From: Streptomyces hiroshimensis
GTDB taxonomy: Bacteria > Actinomycetota > Actinomycetes > Streptomycetales > Streptomycetaceae
Direction of reading: 5' to 3'
Assembly (NCBI RefSeq): GCF_014650335.1
Contig: NZ_BMUT01000002.1
Location: 296,725 to 360,724 of the forward strand
DNA length: 64,000 bases
Under the pieces are notes generated by a model. It was not told where the DNA came from, made no database searches, and saw nothing but the letters and a program-made list of their open reading frames with translations. A program made the position numbers and the translations under genes. Numbering within the stretch: position 1 is the stretch's first letter; the number at the start of each line of letters is the position of its first letter. This document shows positions 34,263-42,514 of this stretch, one piece after another.

Positions 34263-36011
34263 ATGCACCGCAGATCAGACAGATCCGCAGACGCCCGCCT
34301 CGACCGCCGTACGTTCCTCGCGGCAGCGGGGGCCGTGACCACCGCCACCGGCATCGGCCTGGCCCTGGGGTCGGACGCCGTGGCGGCCGGGGCGCAGCCT
34401 CCGGATCCGAGCGCGTCGGGAGCGGCGCAGGCCGCCTCGGCGAGCGCGGACGCCGCGGCCGTGGCCGGCCCGAACGGCGCCGGGACCACCCTCGTCTCCG
34501 TGGCCGCCCCGCGCGGCACCGGCGGCTACCGCAAGCTCGGCGACGGCCCCGGCTGGCCCCGGCAGGTGCGCGGCGAGCTGGCCGAGGCGCAGCGCGGCCG
34601 CGAGGACCGGCGCACGACGCTGGCCTCCTTCGTGCAGTTCACCGACCTGCACCTGACGGACGTACAGCACCCGCTGCGCTACGAGTTCTTCCGGGCCGGC
34701 GAGCCCGGCGCGTGGCGTCCGCACGAGGCGCTGACCCTGCCCGGCGTGGTCTCGCTGATCGAGCGCGTCAACAAGCTCCGGCACGGGCCCGCGACCGGTG
34801 CGCCGCTGTCCTTCGTCATCACCACCGGGGACAACGGCGACGAGAACGCGCGCATCGAGGTCGAGTGGTTCCTCACCGCCATGAGCGGCGGCCGGCTGAA
34901 CCCCAACACCGGTGACCCGCGCCACTACGAGGGCGTCCAGAACAGCGGGCTGAAGCTCTTCTGGCAGCCCGAGAGCGCCGTGCGCGACCAGGACAAGCAG
35001 GCCGGCTTCCCGCGCATCCCCGGCTACCTCGGCGCCGCCGTCCGCCAGGTCAACAGCCCCGGCCTCAACGTCCCCTGGTACTCCACCTACGGCAACCACG
35101 ACGGCCTCTCCGGCGGCTGCTACCCGGCCGCGGGCACCTTCATCGCCGAGGCCGCGACCGGCAACAAGAAGCTCCAGACCGTCTCCGCCGCCGAGGCCAA
35201 GTGGCTGATGGAGGGCGAGTCCAAGGGCGTCGACCCCAAGGGCAAGCGGATCGAGGCCCTCCTGAAGGCGCACAAGAAGGAGATGCGCACCGTCACCGCC
35301 GACCCCCGCCGCGTGCCGCTGACCGCCCGGCAGTACGTGGCCGCGCACCTCGACCCGCGCTACAAGGGCCGCGGCCCCGTCGGCCACGGCTACACCCGCG
35401 ACAACCTCGACTCCGGCGACCTCTACTACTCCTTCAAGATCTCCGACAAGGTCATCGGCATCAGCCTCGACACCACCGACCCGGGCGGCCACTACCAGGG
35501 CTCGCTCGGCACCGGCCAACTGCGCTGGCTGGAGCGCACCTTGAAGCGCTACGCCGACAAGTACGCGCTCGTCTTCAGCCACCACCCCAGCTGGAGCATG
35601 GACAACCTCGTTCCCGACCCCACCCACCCCGGCGAGGACCGCCACGACGGCAACGAGCTCATCGCCGTCCTGCAGGACCACAGCAACGTCCTCGCCTGGA
35701 TCAACGGCCACAGCCACCGCAACCGGATCCGCCCCCGCGGCACCTTCTGGGAGATCGCCACTGCCTCGCACGTCGACTACCCGCAGCTCGCGCGCGTCAT
35801 CGAGGTCGCGGACAACCACGACGGCACGGTCTCGCTGTTCACCACGCTCATCGAATCCGCCGCCCCCTACCGCACCGACTTCGGCGATCTCTCCCAGACC
35901 GGACTCGCCTCCCTCTACCGGGAACTGGCCTTCAACGCCCCCGGCTCGGACACCTCCCTGGCCGGCGCGCCCGCCGACCGCAACACCGAGCTGCTGCTCT
36001 CCCGGCGCTGA
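34263..36011 (+). CDS. Tat-exported metallophosphoesterase (TIGR03767 type)
   Basis: 582 residues from ATG 34263 after GGGGAGA. A twin-arginine signal (LDRRTFLAAAGAVTTA) directs a folded metal enzyme outside. The calcineurin-like phosphoesterase motifs appear in order: FVQFTDLHLTD (D-x-H), VITTGDNGD (GDxxD), YGNHDG (GNHD/E), FSHHPSWS (H) and NGHSHRNR (GHxH). They assemble a two-metal site hydrolysing phosphomono- or diesters. The architecture resembles the family described in Propionibacterium and Streptomyces genomes; substrate unknown. It is convergent with the next gene, with only 17 bases between. Confidence 0.93.
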   Translation: MHRRSDRSADARLDRRTFLAAAGAVTTATGIGLALGSDAVAAGAQPPDPSASGAAQAASASADAAAVAGPNGAGTTLVSVAAPRGTGGYRKLGDGPGWPRQVRGELAEAQRGREDRRTTLASFVQFTDLHLTDVQHPLRYEFFRAGEPGAWRPHEALTLPGVVSLIERVNKLRHGPATGAPLSFVITTGDNGDENARIEVEWFLTAMSGGRLNPNTGDPRHYEGVQNSGLKLFWQPESAVRDQDKQAGFPRIPGYLGAAVRQVNSPGLNVPWYSTYGNHDGLSGGCYPAAGTFIAEAATGNKKLQTVSAAEAKWLMEGESKGVDPKGKRIEALLKAHKKEMRTVTADPRRVPLTARQYVAAHLDPRYKGRGPVGHGYTRDNLDSGDLYYSFKISDKVIGISLDTTDPGGHYQGSLGTGQLRWLERTLKRYADKYALVFSHHPSWSMDNLVPDPTHPGEDRHDGNELIAVLQDHSNVLAWINGHSHRNRIRPRGTFWEIATASHVDYPQLARVIEVADNHDGTVSLFTTLIESAAPYRTDFGDLSQTGLASLYRELAFNAPGSDTSLAGAPADRNTELLLSRR

Positions 36012-36028
36012 GGAGAGGCCCTGCGGCC

Positions 36029-37084
36029 CTACCGGGGCAGCACCACCAGATACGCGGCAGGGTCGCGGTCGGCCGACGCCATCAGGGCGGTACGGACCAC
36101 CGCGGCCTGCTGCGCCGGGGTCTCGCGCAGCTTCTTCGGCGTGATGTGCACGACCATGACCCCGAGCCGCTCCAGGTGCTCGCGCTTGCGGAACTGCGCC
36201 GACCACACCGCGTCGTCGTCCTGGCGCGGCGTCCGCGAGTCGATCTCCACGGCCACGCTGTGCTCGGGCCAGAACGCGTCCACCCGGCCCAGGCAGGGGC
36301 CGCCCGGCAGCCGCAGGTCGACGTTCCACAGCGGGGCGGGCAGCCGGTGGTCGCGCACCAGGTCGTAGAGCCGGCCCTCCGCGACGGCCCGGCCCTCGGC
36401 CAGCAGGGTGTCCACCGCGTCCACCACGTGCGCCCGCCCCAGCAGCCGCGCCCGCGTCAACTCCCTCACGACGGCGGCCGCTTCGCAGTGCCCGCCGCGC
36501 ACCGCCTCGGCCAGCAGCCGGCGCACCGTGGAGGCGTCGGTGAGCTGGGCGACGGCATCCGCGACCGCCCGCGCGACCGGCGCCACGGGCACCCCCGTCA
36601 GCATCTGCGGGTGCGGCAGGGCGTGGGCCCGCAGAAGCCGTACGAAGCCGGACGCCCGCAGCCGGCGGGTGCGCGGGACGAGCACGTCGATGTGGTCGAG
36701 GGCGAGCAGCGGGGGCACGGAGGTGAAGCGGTGCAGGGCCAGCGCTGCCGCCCCGGTGATCATCGCGGGCCCGTAGGGGCCTGCCGCCGCCTCCCGGGCC
36801 GCGGCGGTGGCCGTGGCGGGGCCAGGCTGGGCGGGCGGGCCCTGGGTGCGCGGGACCGTGTACAGCAGGGCGGCGTGCAGCCGTTCCTCGCTGGTGGCGG
36901 GCCCCGTGCGGAGCAGGAAGACGCCGGGCAGCAGCTGCTGCCAGGGGCCGCCGGGGCGGCAGCGCTCCCCGGCGGCAGGTCCGGACACACCGTGATCGCG
37001 CAGCTGACGTGCTGTCATGACACGGTGACGGACGTCGGAGAGGTGGTGCAGGGGGCGCGGGGAGAGAGGGGTGTCGGAGTTCAT
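36029..37084 (-). CDS. DUF559/restriction-endonuclease-fold protein
   Basis: 351 residues from ATG 37084; a GTG at 37093 is equally possible because neither has a good Shine-Dalgarno. The N-terminal part looks like an AbiEi-type winged-helix region (MTARQLRDHGVSG, PGVFLLRTG, AALALHRF). The C-terminal 100 residues resemble the very-short-patch-repair/DUF559 fold with VDAFWPEHSVAVEID (D...ExD) and a conserved RKREHLERLGVMVVHI end. Such proteins are common in actinomycetes. They are sometimes called type IV antitoxin-like, but no toxin partner is next to this one. Function unproven. Confidence 0.8.
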   Translation of the reverse strand: MNSDTPLSPRPLHHLSDVRHRVMTARQLRDHGVSGPAAGERCRPGGPWQQLLPGVFLLRTGPATSEERLHAALLYTVPRTQGPPAQPGPATATAAAREAAAGPYGPAMITGAAALALHRFTSVPPLLALDHIDVLVPRTRRLRASGFVRLLRAHALPHPQMLTGVPVAPVARAVADAVAQLTDASTVRRLLAEAVRGGHCEAAAVVRELTRARLLGRAHVVDAVDTLLAEGRAVAEGRLYDLVRDHRLPAPLWNVDLRLPGGPCLGRVDAFWPEHSVAVEIDSRTPRQDDDAVWSAQFRKREHLERLGVMVVHITPKKLRETPAQQAAVVRTALMASADRDPAAYLVVLPR

Positions 37085-37418
37085 GCCCGGCACGTTCCCG
37101 CGTGCCGCGCGCGCCCTAACCCCGTGTTACATGCTCGTCGACAATTCCGGACAACACTGCCCTAAAGTACGGGTGTTCGACGATCGGCTCGCCTTGCGGA
37201 CGCGGGGCGGACCCTCGGCCTTCGGGCCGGCGCGTGGGGCCCGGGGGCGGCGCCCCTCCTCGCCTGCGCCGCAGGCGGCTTCTCGTGTCCGCCGCGACGG
37301 CGGGAAACCCCGTACTACGCATTCGGCGGTGCCGGACGACGCCCGGCTTCGGCCGGAACCGGAACGCCCCGGCTGCGGGACCACCCCGCAGCCGGACCGT
37401 ACCCCCGCCCCCGGGGAC
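37085..37418. other. 334-base intergenic region
   Basis: No gene is supported. The right part holds the hairpin at 37369-37395. The middle contains GC-rich motifs (GCCGCGACGGCGGGAAACCCC) reminiscent of the repeat units at 24608 and 24851, but too short to align with confidence. Confidence 0.5.
37369..37395 (-). terminator. hairpin after the second pepN
   Basis: Perfect 11-bp arms 37369-37379 and 37385-37395 with a five-base loop, 24 bases beyond the stop of the minus-strand aminopeptidase gene. Confidence 0.75.
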
Positions 37419-40010
37419 TTACTCCGCGGCGGCGTCCCGCTCCTGCGCCCGCAGCGCACGCGCGAGGTCGTCGCGGGCCTCCAGCACGAGCCGTCGCAGC
37501 GCCGCGGGCGCGTCCGCGTGCTCCGCGAGCCACGCGTCGGCCGCAGCGAGGGTGCGGGAGTCGTCCTGCAGCATCGGGAAGAGCCCCCGCACGACGGCCA
37601 TGGCGTACTCGATGGACCGCTCGCGCCAGACGCCCTCGATCACCGCGAAGTAGCGCTCGGCGTACGGCGCGAGGAGCCCCCGCTGGCCGGGCTGGTCGAA
37701 GCCCGCGATCGTGGCCTCGGCGAGGGCGTTGGAGAGCTTGTCGGAGACGACGGCCGTCTGCCACGCCTCCTCCTTGACCTCGGCGGAGGGCCGGGAGGCC
37801 AGGCAGCGGACGCGGTGCCGCTCGCCGGAGGCGGTGTTGTCGCGGGCGAGCTCCGCGGCGATCGCCGCCTCGTCGGCCGCTCCCTGCGCCGCCAGCGCGG
37901 CGAGGAACGCCCAGCGCAGCTCCTGGTCGACCTCCAGCCCGTCGATCTTCGCGGGCCCGTCCAGCAGGCTGCGCAGCAGCTGCAGGTCGGAGGGGGAGGA
38001 GGCGACCTGGGCGAAGAAGCGCGCCCACGCCAGCTGGTGGCCGCTGCCGGGCTCGGCGAGCCGCAGCTCGCGCAGCGCGCCCTCGGCGAGCACCCGCCCG
38101 CCCTCCTCGCGCCACGCGGGAGCCGCGTAGTGCACCAGAGCCGTCCGCGCCCACGCCTGCAGCATCTGCAGCACGCCGACCTCGCTCTCGGCGCCCGCGA
38201 ACCGCTCCACGAGGGAGATGAAGTCGCGGGCGGGCATCAGCCCGTCGCGGGTGAGGTTCCACAGCGCCGACCAGCACAGGGCGCGCGCGAGCGGGTCCAC
38301 GAGCTCGCCCAGGTGGGCGCGCAGCGTCTCCAGGGAGCCCTCGTCGAAGCGGACCTTGCAGTAGGTCAGGTCGTCGTCGTTGACCAGGATCAGCTCCGGG
38401 CGCTCGGCCCCGGCCAGCTCGGCCACGACCGTACGCGGGCCCGCGACGTCCACCTCGGCGCGGGCGTAGCGCACCAGGGCGCCGGCCGCCTCGCGGCGGT
38501 AGAGGCCCACGGCCACGCGGTGCGGGCGCAGCTCGGGGTGGTCGGCCGAGGCCTCCTGCAGGACCGCGAGCTCGGTGATCCGGTCGGCGGCGTCGTACGT
38601 GGCGAGCGGCGTGAGCGAGTTGACGCCCGCGGTCTGCAGCCAGGAGCGGGCCCAGGCGGCCATGTCCCGGCCGGAGGTCTCCTCCAGCACCTCCAGCAGG
38701 TGGGTCAGGCGCGTGTTGCCGAAGGCGTGCCGCTTGAAGTAGCGCCGGGCGCCCTCCAGGAAGGCGTCCCGGCCCGCGTAGGCGACGAGCTGCTTGAGGA
38801 CCGAGGCGCCCTTGGCGTAGGTGATGCCGTCGAAGTTGAGCTTGGCCTCTTCCAGGTCGTGGATGTCGGCCGTGACGGGGTGCGTGGAGGGAAGCTGGTC
38901 GGCACGGTACGCCCATGCCTTGCGCCGGTTGGCGAAGGTGATCCAGCCGTGGTCGAAACGGGTCGCCTCCACCATCGAGAAGGTGCCCATGAAGTCGGCG
39001 AAGGACTCCTTCAGCCACAGGTCGTCCCACCACTCCATGGTGACCAGGTCGCCGAACCACATGTGCGCCATCTCGTGCAGGATGACGTTGGCCCGGCCCT
39101 CGTAGGACGTCTGCGTCACCTTGCCGCGGAAGACGAACTCCTCGCGGAAGGTCACCAGGCCCGGGTTCTCCATCGCGCCGAGGTTGTACTCGGGCACGAA
39201 CGCCTGGTCGTACTTCCCGAAGGGGTAGGGGTAGTCGAAGTTGTCGTGGAAGAAGTCCAGGCCCTGCTTGGTGACGGTGAAGATGTCGTCCGCGTCGAAG
39301 TGCCGGGCCAGGCCCTTGCGGCACAGCGCGCCCAGCGGGATCTCCAGGACGGTGCCGTCGGGCAGCTTGCGGCTGTAGTGGTCGCGGACCACGTGGTACG
39401 GGCCGGCGACGACCGCCGTGATGTACGTGGAGATCGGCAGCGTCTGCGCGAAGCGCCAGGTGGCGGCGGACGGCGCGACGGGCTCGGGCTCGCCGACCTG
39501 AGCACCGTTGCCCAGCACCGTCCAGCCGGCGGGCGCGGTCACCGTGAGGGCGAAGGGCGCCTTGAGGTCGGGCTGCTCGAAGTTGGCGAAGACGCGGCGG
39601 GCGTCGGCGGGCTCGTACTGCGTGTAGAGGTAGACCTCGCCGTCCTCGGGGTCCTCGAAGCGGTGCAGGCCCTCGCCGGTCCGGCTGTATGCGCAACTAG
39701 CGTCCACGACCAGGACGTTCTCGGCGGCCAGGTCCGTGAGCGCGATCCGCGAGCCGTCGAAGACCGCGGCCGGGTCCAGGGCGCGGCCGTTCAGGGTCAC
39801 GGCCGTCACGGCGGGCGCCAGCAGGTCCGCGAACGTCGCGGCCCCGGGCTCGGTGCAGCGGAAGCGCACCGTGGTGACCGACCGGAACGTCCGGTGCTCC
39901 TGTCCCGCCGCCACCGCGGACCGCAGGTCGAGGGCCACCTCGTAGGCGTCCACCGCCAGCAGCCGGGCCCGCTCGCGGGCCTCCTCGCGGGTCAGGTTCT
40001 CACCGGGCAC
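37419..40010 (-). CDS. pepN: aminopeptidase N paralogue (M1 family)
   Basis: 863 residues from GTG 40010 with AAGGAG seven bases upstream. GAMEN is at 278-282. The zinc site HEMAH is at 312-316, with Glu335 as third ligand. Helical C-terminal domain as in the first PepN, so it should be catalytically active. The two copies share long identical blocks (HMWFGDLVTMEWW, DGITYAKGASVLKQLVAY) but have diverged elsewhere, which suggests an old duplication with different peptide preferences. Divergent from the mycothiol nitroreductase-like gene at 40117. Confidence 0.97.
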   Translation of the reverse strand: MPGENLTREEARERARLLAVDAYEVALDLRSAVAAGQEHRTFRSVTTVRFRCTEPGAATFADLLAPAVTAVTLNGRALDPAAVFDGSRIALTDLAAENVLVVDASCAYSRTGEGLHRFEDPEDGEVYLYTQYEPADARRVFANFEQPDLKAPFALTVTAPAGWTVLGNGAQVGEPEPVAPSAATWRFAQTLPISTYITAVVAGPYHVVRDHYSRKLPDGTVLEIPLGALCRKGLARHFDADDIFTVTKQGLDFFHDNFDYPYPFGKYDQAFVPEYNLGAMENPGLVTFREEFVFRGKVTQTSYEGRANVILHEMAHMWFGDLVTMEWWDDLWLKESFADFMGTFSMVEATRFDHGWITFANRRKAWAYRADQLPSTHPVTADIHDLEEAKLNFDGITYAKGASVLKQLVAYAGRDAFLEGARRYFKRHAFGNTRLTHLLEVLEETSGRDMAAWARSWLQTAGVNSLTPLATYDAADRITELAVLQEASADHPELRPHRVAVGLYRREAAGALVRYARAEVDVAGPRTVVAELAGAERPELILVNDDDLTYCKVRFDEGSLETLRAHLGELVDPLARALCWSALWNLTRDGLMPARDFISLVERFAGAESEVGVLQMLQAWARTALVHYAAPAWREEGGRVLAEGALRELRLAEPGSGHQLAWARFFAQVASSPSDLQLLRSLLDGPAKIDGLEVDQELRWAFLAALAAQGAADEAAIAAELARDNTASGERHRVRCLASRPSAEVKEEAWQTAVVSDKLSNALAEATIAGFDQPGQRGLLAPYAERYFAVIEGVWRERSIEYAMAVVRGLFPMLQDDSRTLAAADAWLAEHADAPAALRRLVLEARDDLARALRAQERDAAAE

Positions 40011-40116
40011 GTCGGGACTCCTTCGGCTGGATGGTGTGTCTCGGGCGACAGCGGAATCATGGCACGGGGTGTGTTTGTTGAAACGGCGACCGAATGGTTC
40101 GTCCGAGGAGATCCGC

Positions 40117-40758
40117 GTGACCGCTGTGGAGAACAAGACCCCCGTCGACTTCTGGTTCGACCCCCTGTGCCCCTGGGCCTGGATGACCTCGCGCTGGATG
40201 CTGGAGGTCGAGAAGGTCCGCCCCGTCGAGGTGCGCTGGCACGTGATGAGCCTGGCCGTCCTCAACGAGGACAAGCTCGACACGATGGACGAGCGCATGC
40301 GCACGATCATGCAGACCGAGGCGTGGGGCCCGGTGCGGGTGTGCATCGCGGCCGCGGCCAAGCACGGCGAGCAGGTCCTCGGCCCGCTCTACACGGCCCT
40401 CGGTACCCGCTTCCACAACCAGGGCCTGCCCCGGGACCACGCGACGATCGTCGCCGCCCTGGAGGAGGCCGGCCTGCCGGCCGAGCTCGCGGACGTCGCC
40501 CGGTCGGACGCCTTCGACGCCGAGCTGCGCGCCTCGCACGAGGAGGGCATCTCCAAGGTCGGCCAGGAGGTCGGCACGCCGGTCATCGCGGTGCCGGGCG
40601 CGGACGGCGAGCAGATCGCCTTCTTCGGCCCGGTCGTCACGCCCGCCCCCAAGGGCGAGGCCGCGGCGAGACTGTGGGACGGCACCCTGCTGGTCGCCTC
40701 GACGCCGGGCTTCTACGAGATCAAGCGGACGCGCACGAGCGGGCCGGTCTTCGACTAG
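40117..40758 (+). CDS. DsbA-fold mycothiol-dependent nitroreductase-like protein (Rv2466c type)
   Basis: 213 residues from GTG 40117, six bases after GAGGAG. The sequence follows Mycobacterium tuberculosis Rv2466c closely: DFWFDPLCPWAWMTSRW at the active site, HVMSLAVLNE, AWGPVRVCIAA, VGTPVIAVPG and IKRTRTSGPVFD at the C-terminus. Rv2466c uses a CPWC motif with mycothiol to reduce substrates and activates certain prodrugs. Here the second cysteine is alanine (Cys18-Pro-Trp-Ala21), leaving one redox cysteine, so a monothiol mechanism is likely. Confidence 0.93.
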   Translation: MTAVENKTPVDFWFDPLCPWAWMTSRWMLEVEKVRPVEVRWHVMSLAVLNEDKLDTMDERMRTIMQTEAWGPVRVCIAAAAKHGEQVLGPLYTALGTRFHNQGLPRDHATIVAALEEAGLPAELADVARSDAFDAELRASHEEGISKVGQEVGTPVIAVPGADGEQIAFFGPVVTPAPKGEAAARLWDGTLLVASTPGFYEIKRTRTSGPVFD

Positions 40759-40936
40759 ACAGACGTACGCGTCGCGCCGGGCGGGCATTCCGCCGGACCC
40801 TCGCCGCGGTGGGTGCTCGCCGTTGCGGCGGGTAATTGTTCTCCGCCGCAGCGGCGCCGAGCCACGACGGGCCGGACCGGCGGTGCCGGACCCGGCTGAA
40901 CGCGCACTCCGGCCCACCCTCCCTTAATGTCCCGGT

Positions 40937-41530
40937 ATGGGCCAGACCGATCTCACGCCGCCGCTGGGCTTCGACGGGGGCCGGGCCGAAGCAGACGCGC
41001 CGGCCGCAGGCCACTTCGCCGAGCAGTCCGTACGCCCGTGCGACCTGCTGCTGCGAGCACGCTGCCAGGCCCTCGTCCCGCTGCGGTCCGCGCTGGGCCT
41101 GCGCCGCGCGGCGGCGACGCTGCGCCACTACCTGCGCGGCACCGGCGCCGCGCACCGCGTGGATGCGGACGGACTGCTCACCCTTCCGGCCGTGCGGTCC
41201 GCCGCCGAGGCGCAGCTGGAGCGCTGGCGCGCCGAGGCGCTGGAGCGGTGGCGCGACGGGCCCCGCACCGCCGCCGCGTACCCCGCGGACAGCGGCCGGC
41301 GCGAGGTACGGCTCTCCCCGCGGCCGGGCGGCGTCGACTGGTGGCTGGCGCTGCGCGCGTTCGAGTACCGGCTGACGGGCACGGTACGGGTCGCCGCCGA
41401 CGGGACGACGTCGGCCGACTACCGCTTCGCGGTGTGCACGTGCTGGGACGCCGGCCGGTTCGCCCGGCTGCACGACGTGGGACTCGCGAAGGGGTTCACG
41501 GTGACGGGCGAGGCGTTCGGCCACGCGTGA
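40937..41530 (+). CDS. hypothetical protein
   Basis: 197 residues from ATG 40937; no Shine-Dalgarno, so translation may be leaderless. The first 130 residues are Ala/Arg-rich and helical; the last 60 look like a beta-rich domain (WLALRAFEYRLTGTVRV, YRFAVCTCWDAGRF). No signal peptide, membrane segment or known motif was recognised. Codon usage is typical of the genome and it ends in a clear hairpin, so it is a real gene. The 178-base gap before it contains only GC-rich inverted repeats. Confidence 0.72.
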   Translation: MGQTDLTPPLGFDGGRAEADAPAAGHFAEQSVRPCDLLLRARCQALVPLRSALGLRRAAATLRHYLRGTGAAHRVDADGLLTLPAVRSAAEAQLERWRAEALERWRDGPRTAAAYPADSGRREVRLSPRPGGVDWWLALRAFEYRLTGTVRVAADGTTSADYRFAVCTCWDAGRFARLHDVGLAKGFTVTGEAFGHA

Positions 41531-41553
41531 GCCGGAGAAGGGCCGGAAATGAG

Positions 41554-41578
41554 CAGGCCCCCGCAGTGCGGGGGCCTG
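41554..41578. terminator. 12-bp hairpin after the hypothetical gene
   Basis: Arms CAGGCCCCCGCA and its exact complement are separated by one base (effective loop about five). It lies 24 bases past the stop at 41530. Confidence 0.75.
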
Positions 41579-41631
41579 TCCGCCTGCCACGTGAAGGGTG
41601 AGAAGACGATCACGAGCAGGACAGAGGGGTC

Positions 41632-41668
41632 GGGGGAGAACTCCCCCGTAAAAAATGAGCTTTTACGG
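41632..41668 (-). terminator. double hairpin at the end of sodF
   Basis: Two short stems: CCGTAAAA/TTTTACGG (41646-41668) overlapping the sodF stop, and GGGGGAG/CTCCCCC (41632-41647). The T-run on the minus strand supports intrinsic termination. Confidence 0.7.
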
Positions 41669-42304
41669 TACGAGCAGCAGGTTGTTGGCCCGCTCCTTGG
41701 CGGAGCCGTACCGCTTGGCGACGTCCTGCCAGTTGACGACCGCCCACATGGCGTCGATGAAGTCGACCTTCTGGTTCTTGTACTGCAGGTAGAAGGCGTG
41801 CTCCCAGGCGTCGAAGACCAGGATCGGGACCGAGCCCTGGCCGACGTTGCCCTGGTGGTCGTAGACCTGCTCGACGATCAGCTTGCCGCTGATCGGCTCG
41901 TAGGCGAGGACGCCCCAGCCGGAGCCCTGGGTGGTCGCGGAGGCCTTGGTCAGCTGCGCCTTGAACTTGGCGAAGGAACCGAAGGACTCGGCGATGGCGT
42001 CGGCGAGCTCGCCCACGCCGTCCTTGTCGAGGGGCTCGCCGCCGCCGTCACCGGACATGTTCTGCCAGTAAATGCTGTGCAGGATGTGACCCGAGAGGTG
42101 GAAGGCCAGGTTCTTCTCCAGGCCGTTGATGGCGCCCCACTGGTCCTTGTCGCGGGCCTCGGCGAGCTGCTCCAGGGTGTCGTTCGCGCCCTTGACGTAC
42201 GCCGCGTGGTGCTTGTCGTGGTGCAGCTCGATGATCTTTGCGTCGATCGTCGGCTGCAGCGCAGCGTAATCGTAGGGAAGTTCAGGAAGTGTGTAGATGG
42301 CCAT
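41663..42304 (-). CDS. sodF: iron (Fe/Zn) superoxide dismutase
   Basis: 213 residues from ATG 42304 with GGAGG upstream. It converts superoxide to oxygen and peroxide in the cytosol. Metal ligands by alignment are His28, His76, Asp165 and His169 ([26 protein letters not shown]). Full length. In Streptomyces the iron enzyme SodF is repressed by the nickel sensor Nur when nickel allows SodN to be made; the Nur-type box at 42326-42342 sits in the right place, 22-38 bases before the start. It is a single gene with its own terminator. Confidence 0.96.
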   Translation of the reverse strand: MAIYTLPELPYDYAALQPTIDAKIIELHHDKHHAAYVKGANDTLEQLAEARDKDQWGAINGLEKNLAFHLSGHILHSIYWQNMSGDGGGEPLDKDGVGELADAIAESFGSFAKFKAQLTKASATTQGSGWGVLAYEPISGKLIVEQVYDHQGNVGQGSVPILVFDAWEHAFYLQYKNQKVDFIDAMWAVVNWQDVAKRYGSAKERANNLLLVP

Positions 42305-42325
42305 GCCGAGCCCTCCGACTGCTTA

Positions 42326-42342
42326 TTGCAATTAACTTGCAG
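42326..42342. promoter_or_regulatory. Nur box of sodF
   Basis: TTGCAA-TTAAC-TTGCAG matches the published Streptomyces Nur consensus (tTGCaa-N5-ttGCAA) at all but the last base. It sits at the expected promoter distance from sodF, implying nickel-dependent repression. Confidence 0.8.
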
Positions 42343-42404
42343 GTAGACGCTACCAGCAAGAGCATCTGACAGGCCGTAAGGGGGAGTGATCTCCGACCAA
42401 AGAC

Positions 42405-42447
42405 CGAGGCGGGCTAGGTCCTGAAGATCAGGACCCAGCCCGCCTCG
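42405..42447 (-). terminator. 20-bp hairpin between sodF promoter and permease side
   Basis: Arms 42405-42424 and 42428-42447 pair with a single mismatch around an AGA loop. Located 68 bases beyond the end of the minus-strand amino-acid permease gene, so it terminates that transcript. Confidence 0.85.
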
Positions 42448-42514
42448 TGGGGGGTGTGATGGTGGCCGAAGGTGCGGTCAGCCGCTCGCGGTCAGTCCGC
42501 GGTCAGTGCTTCGG

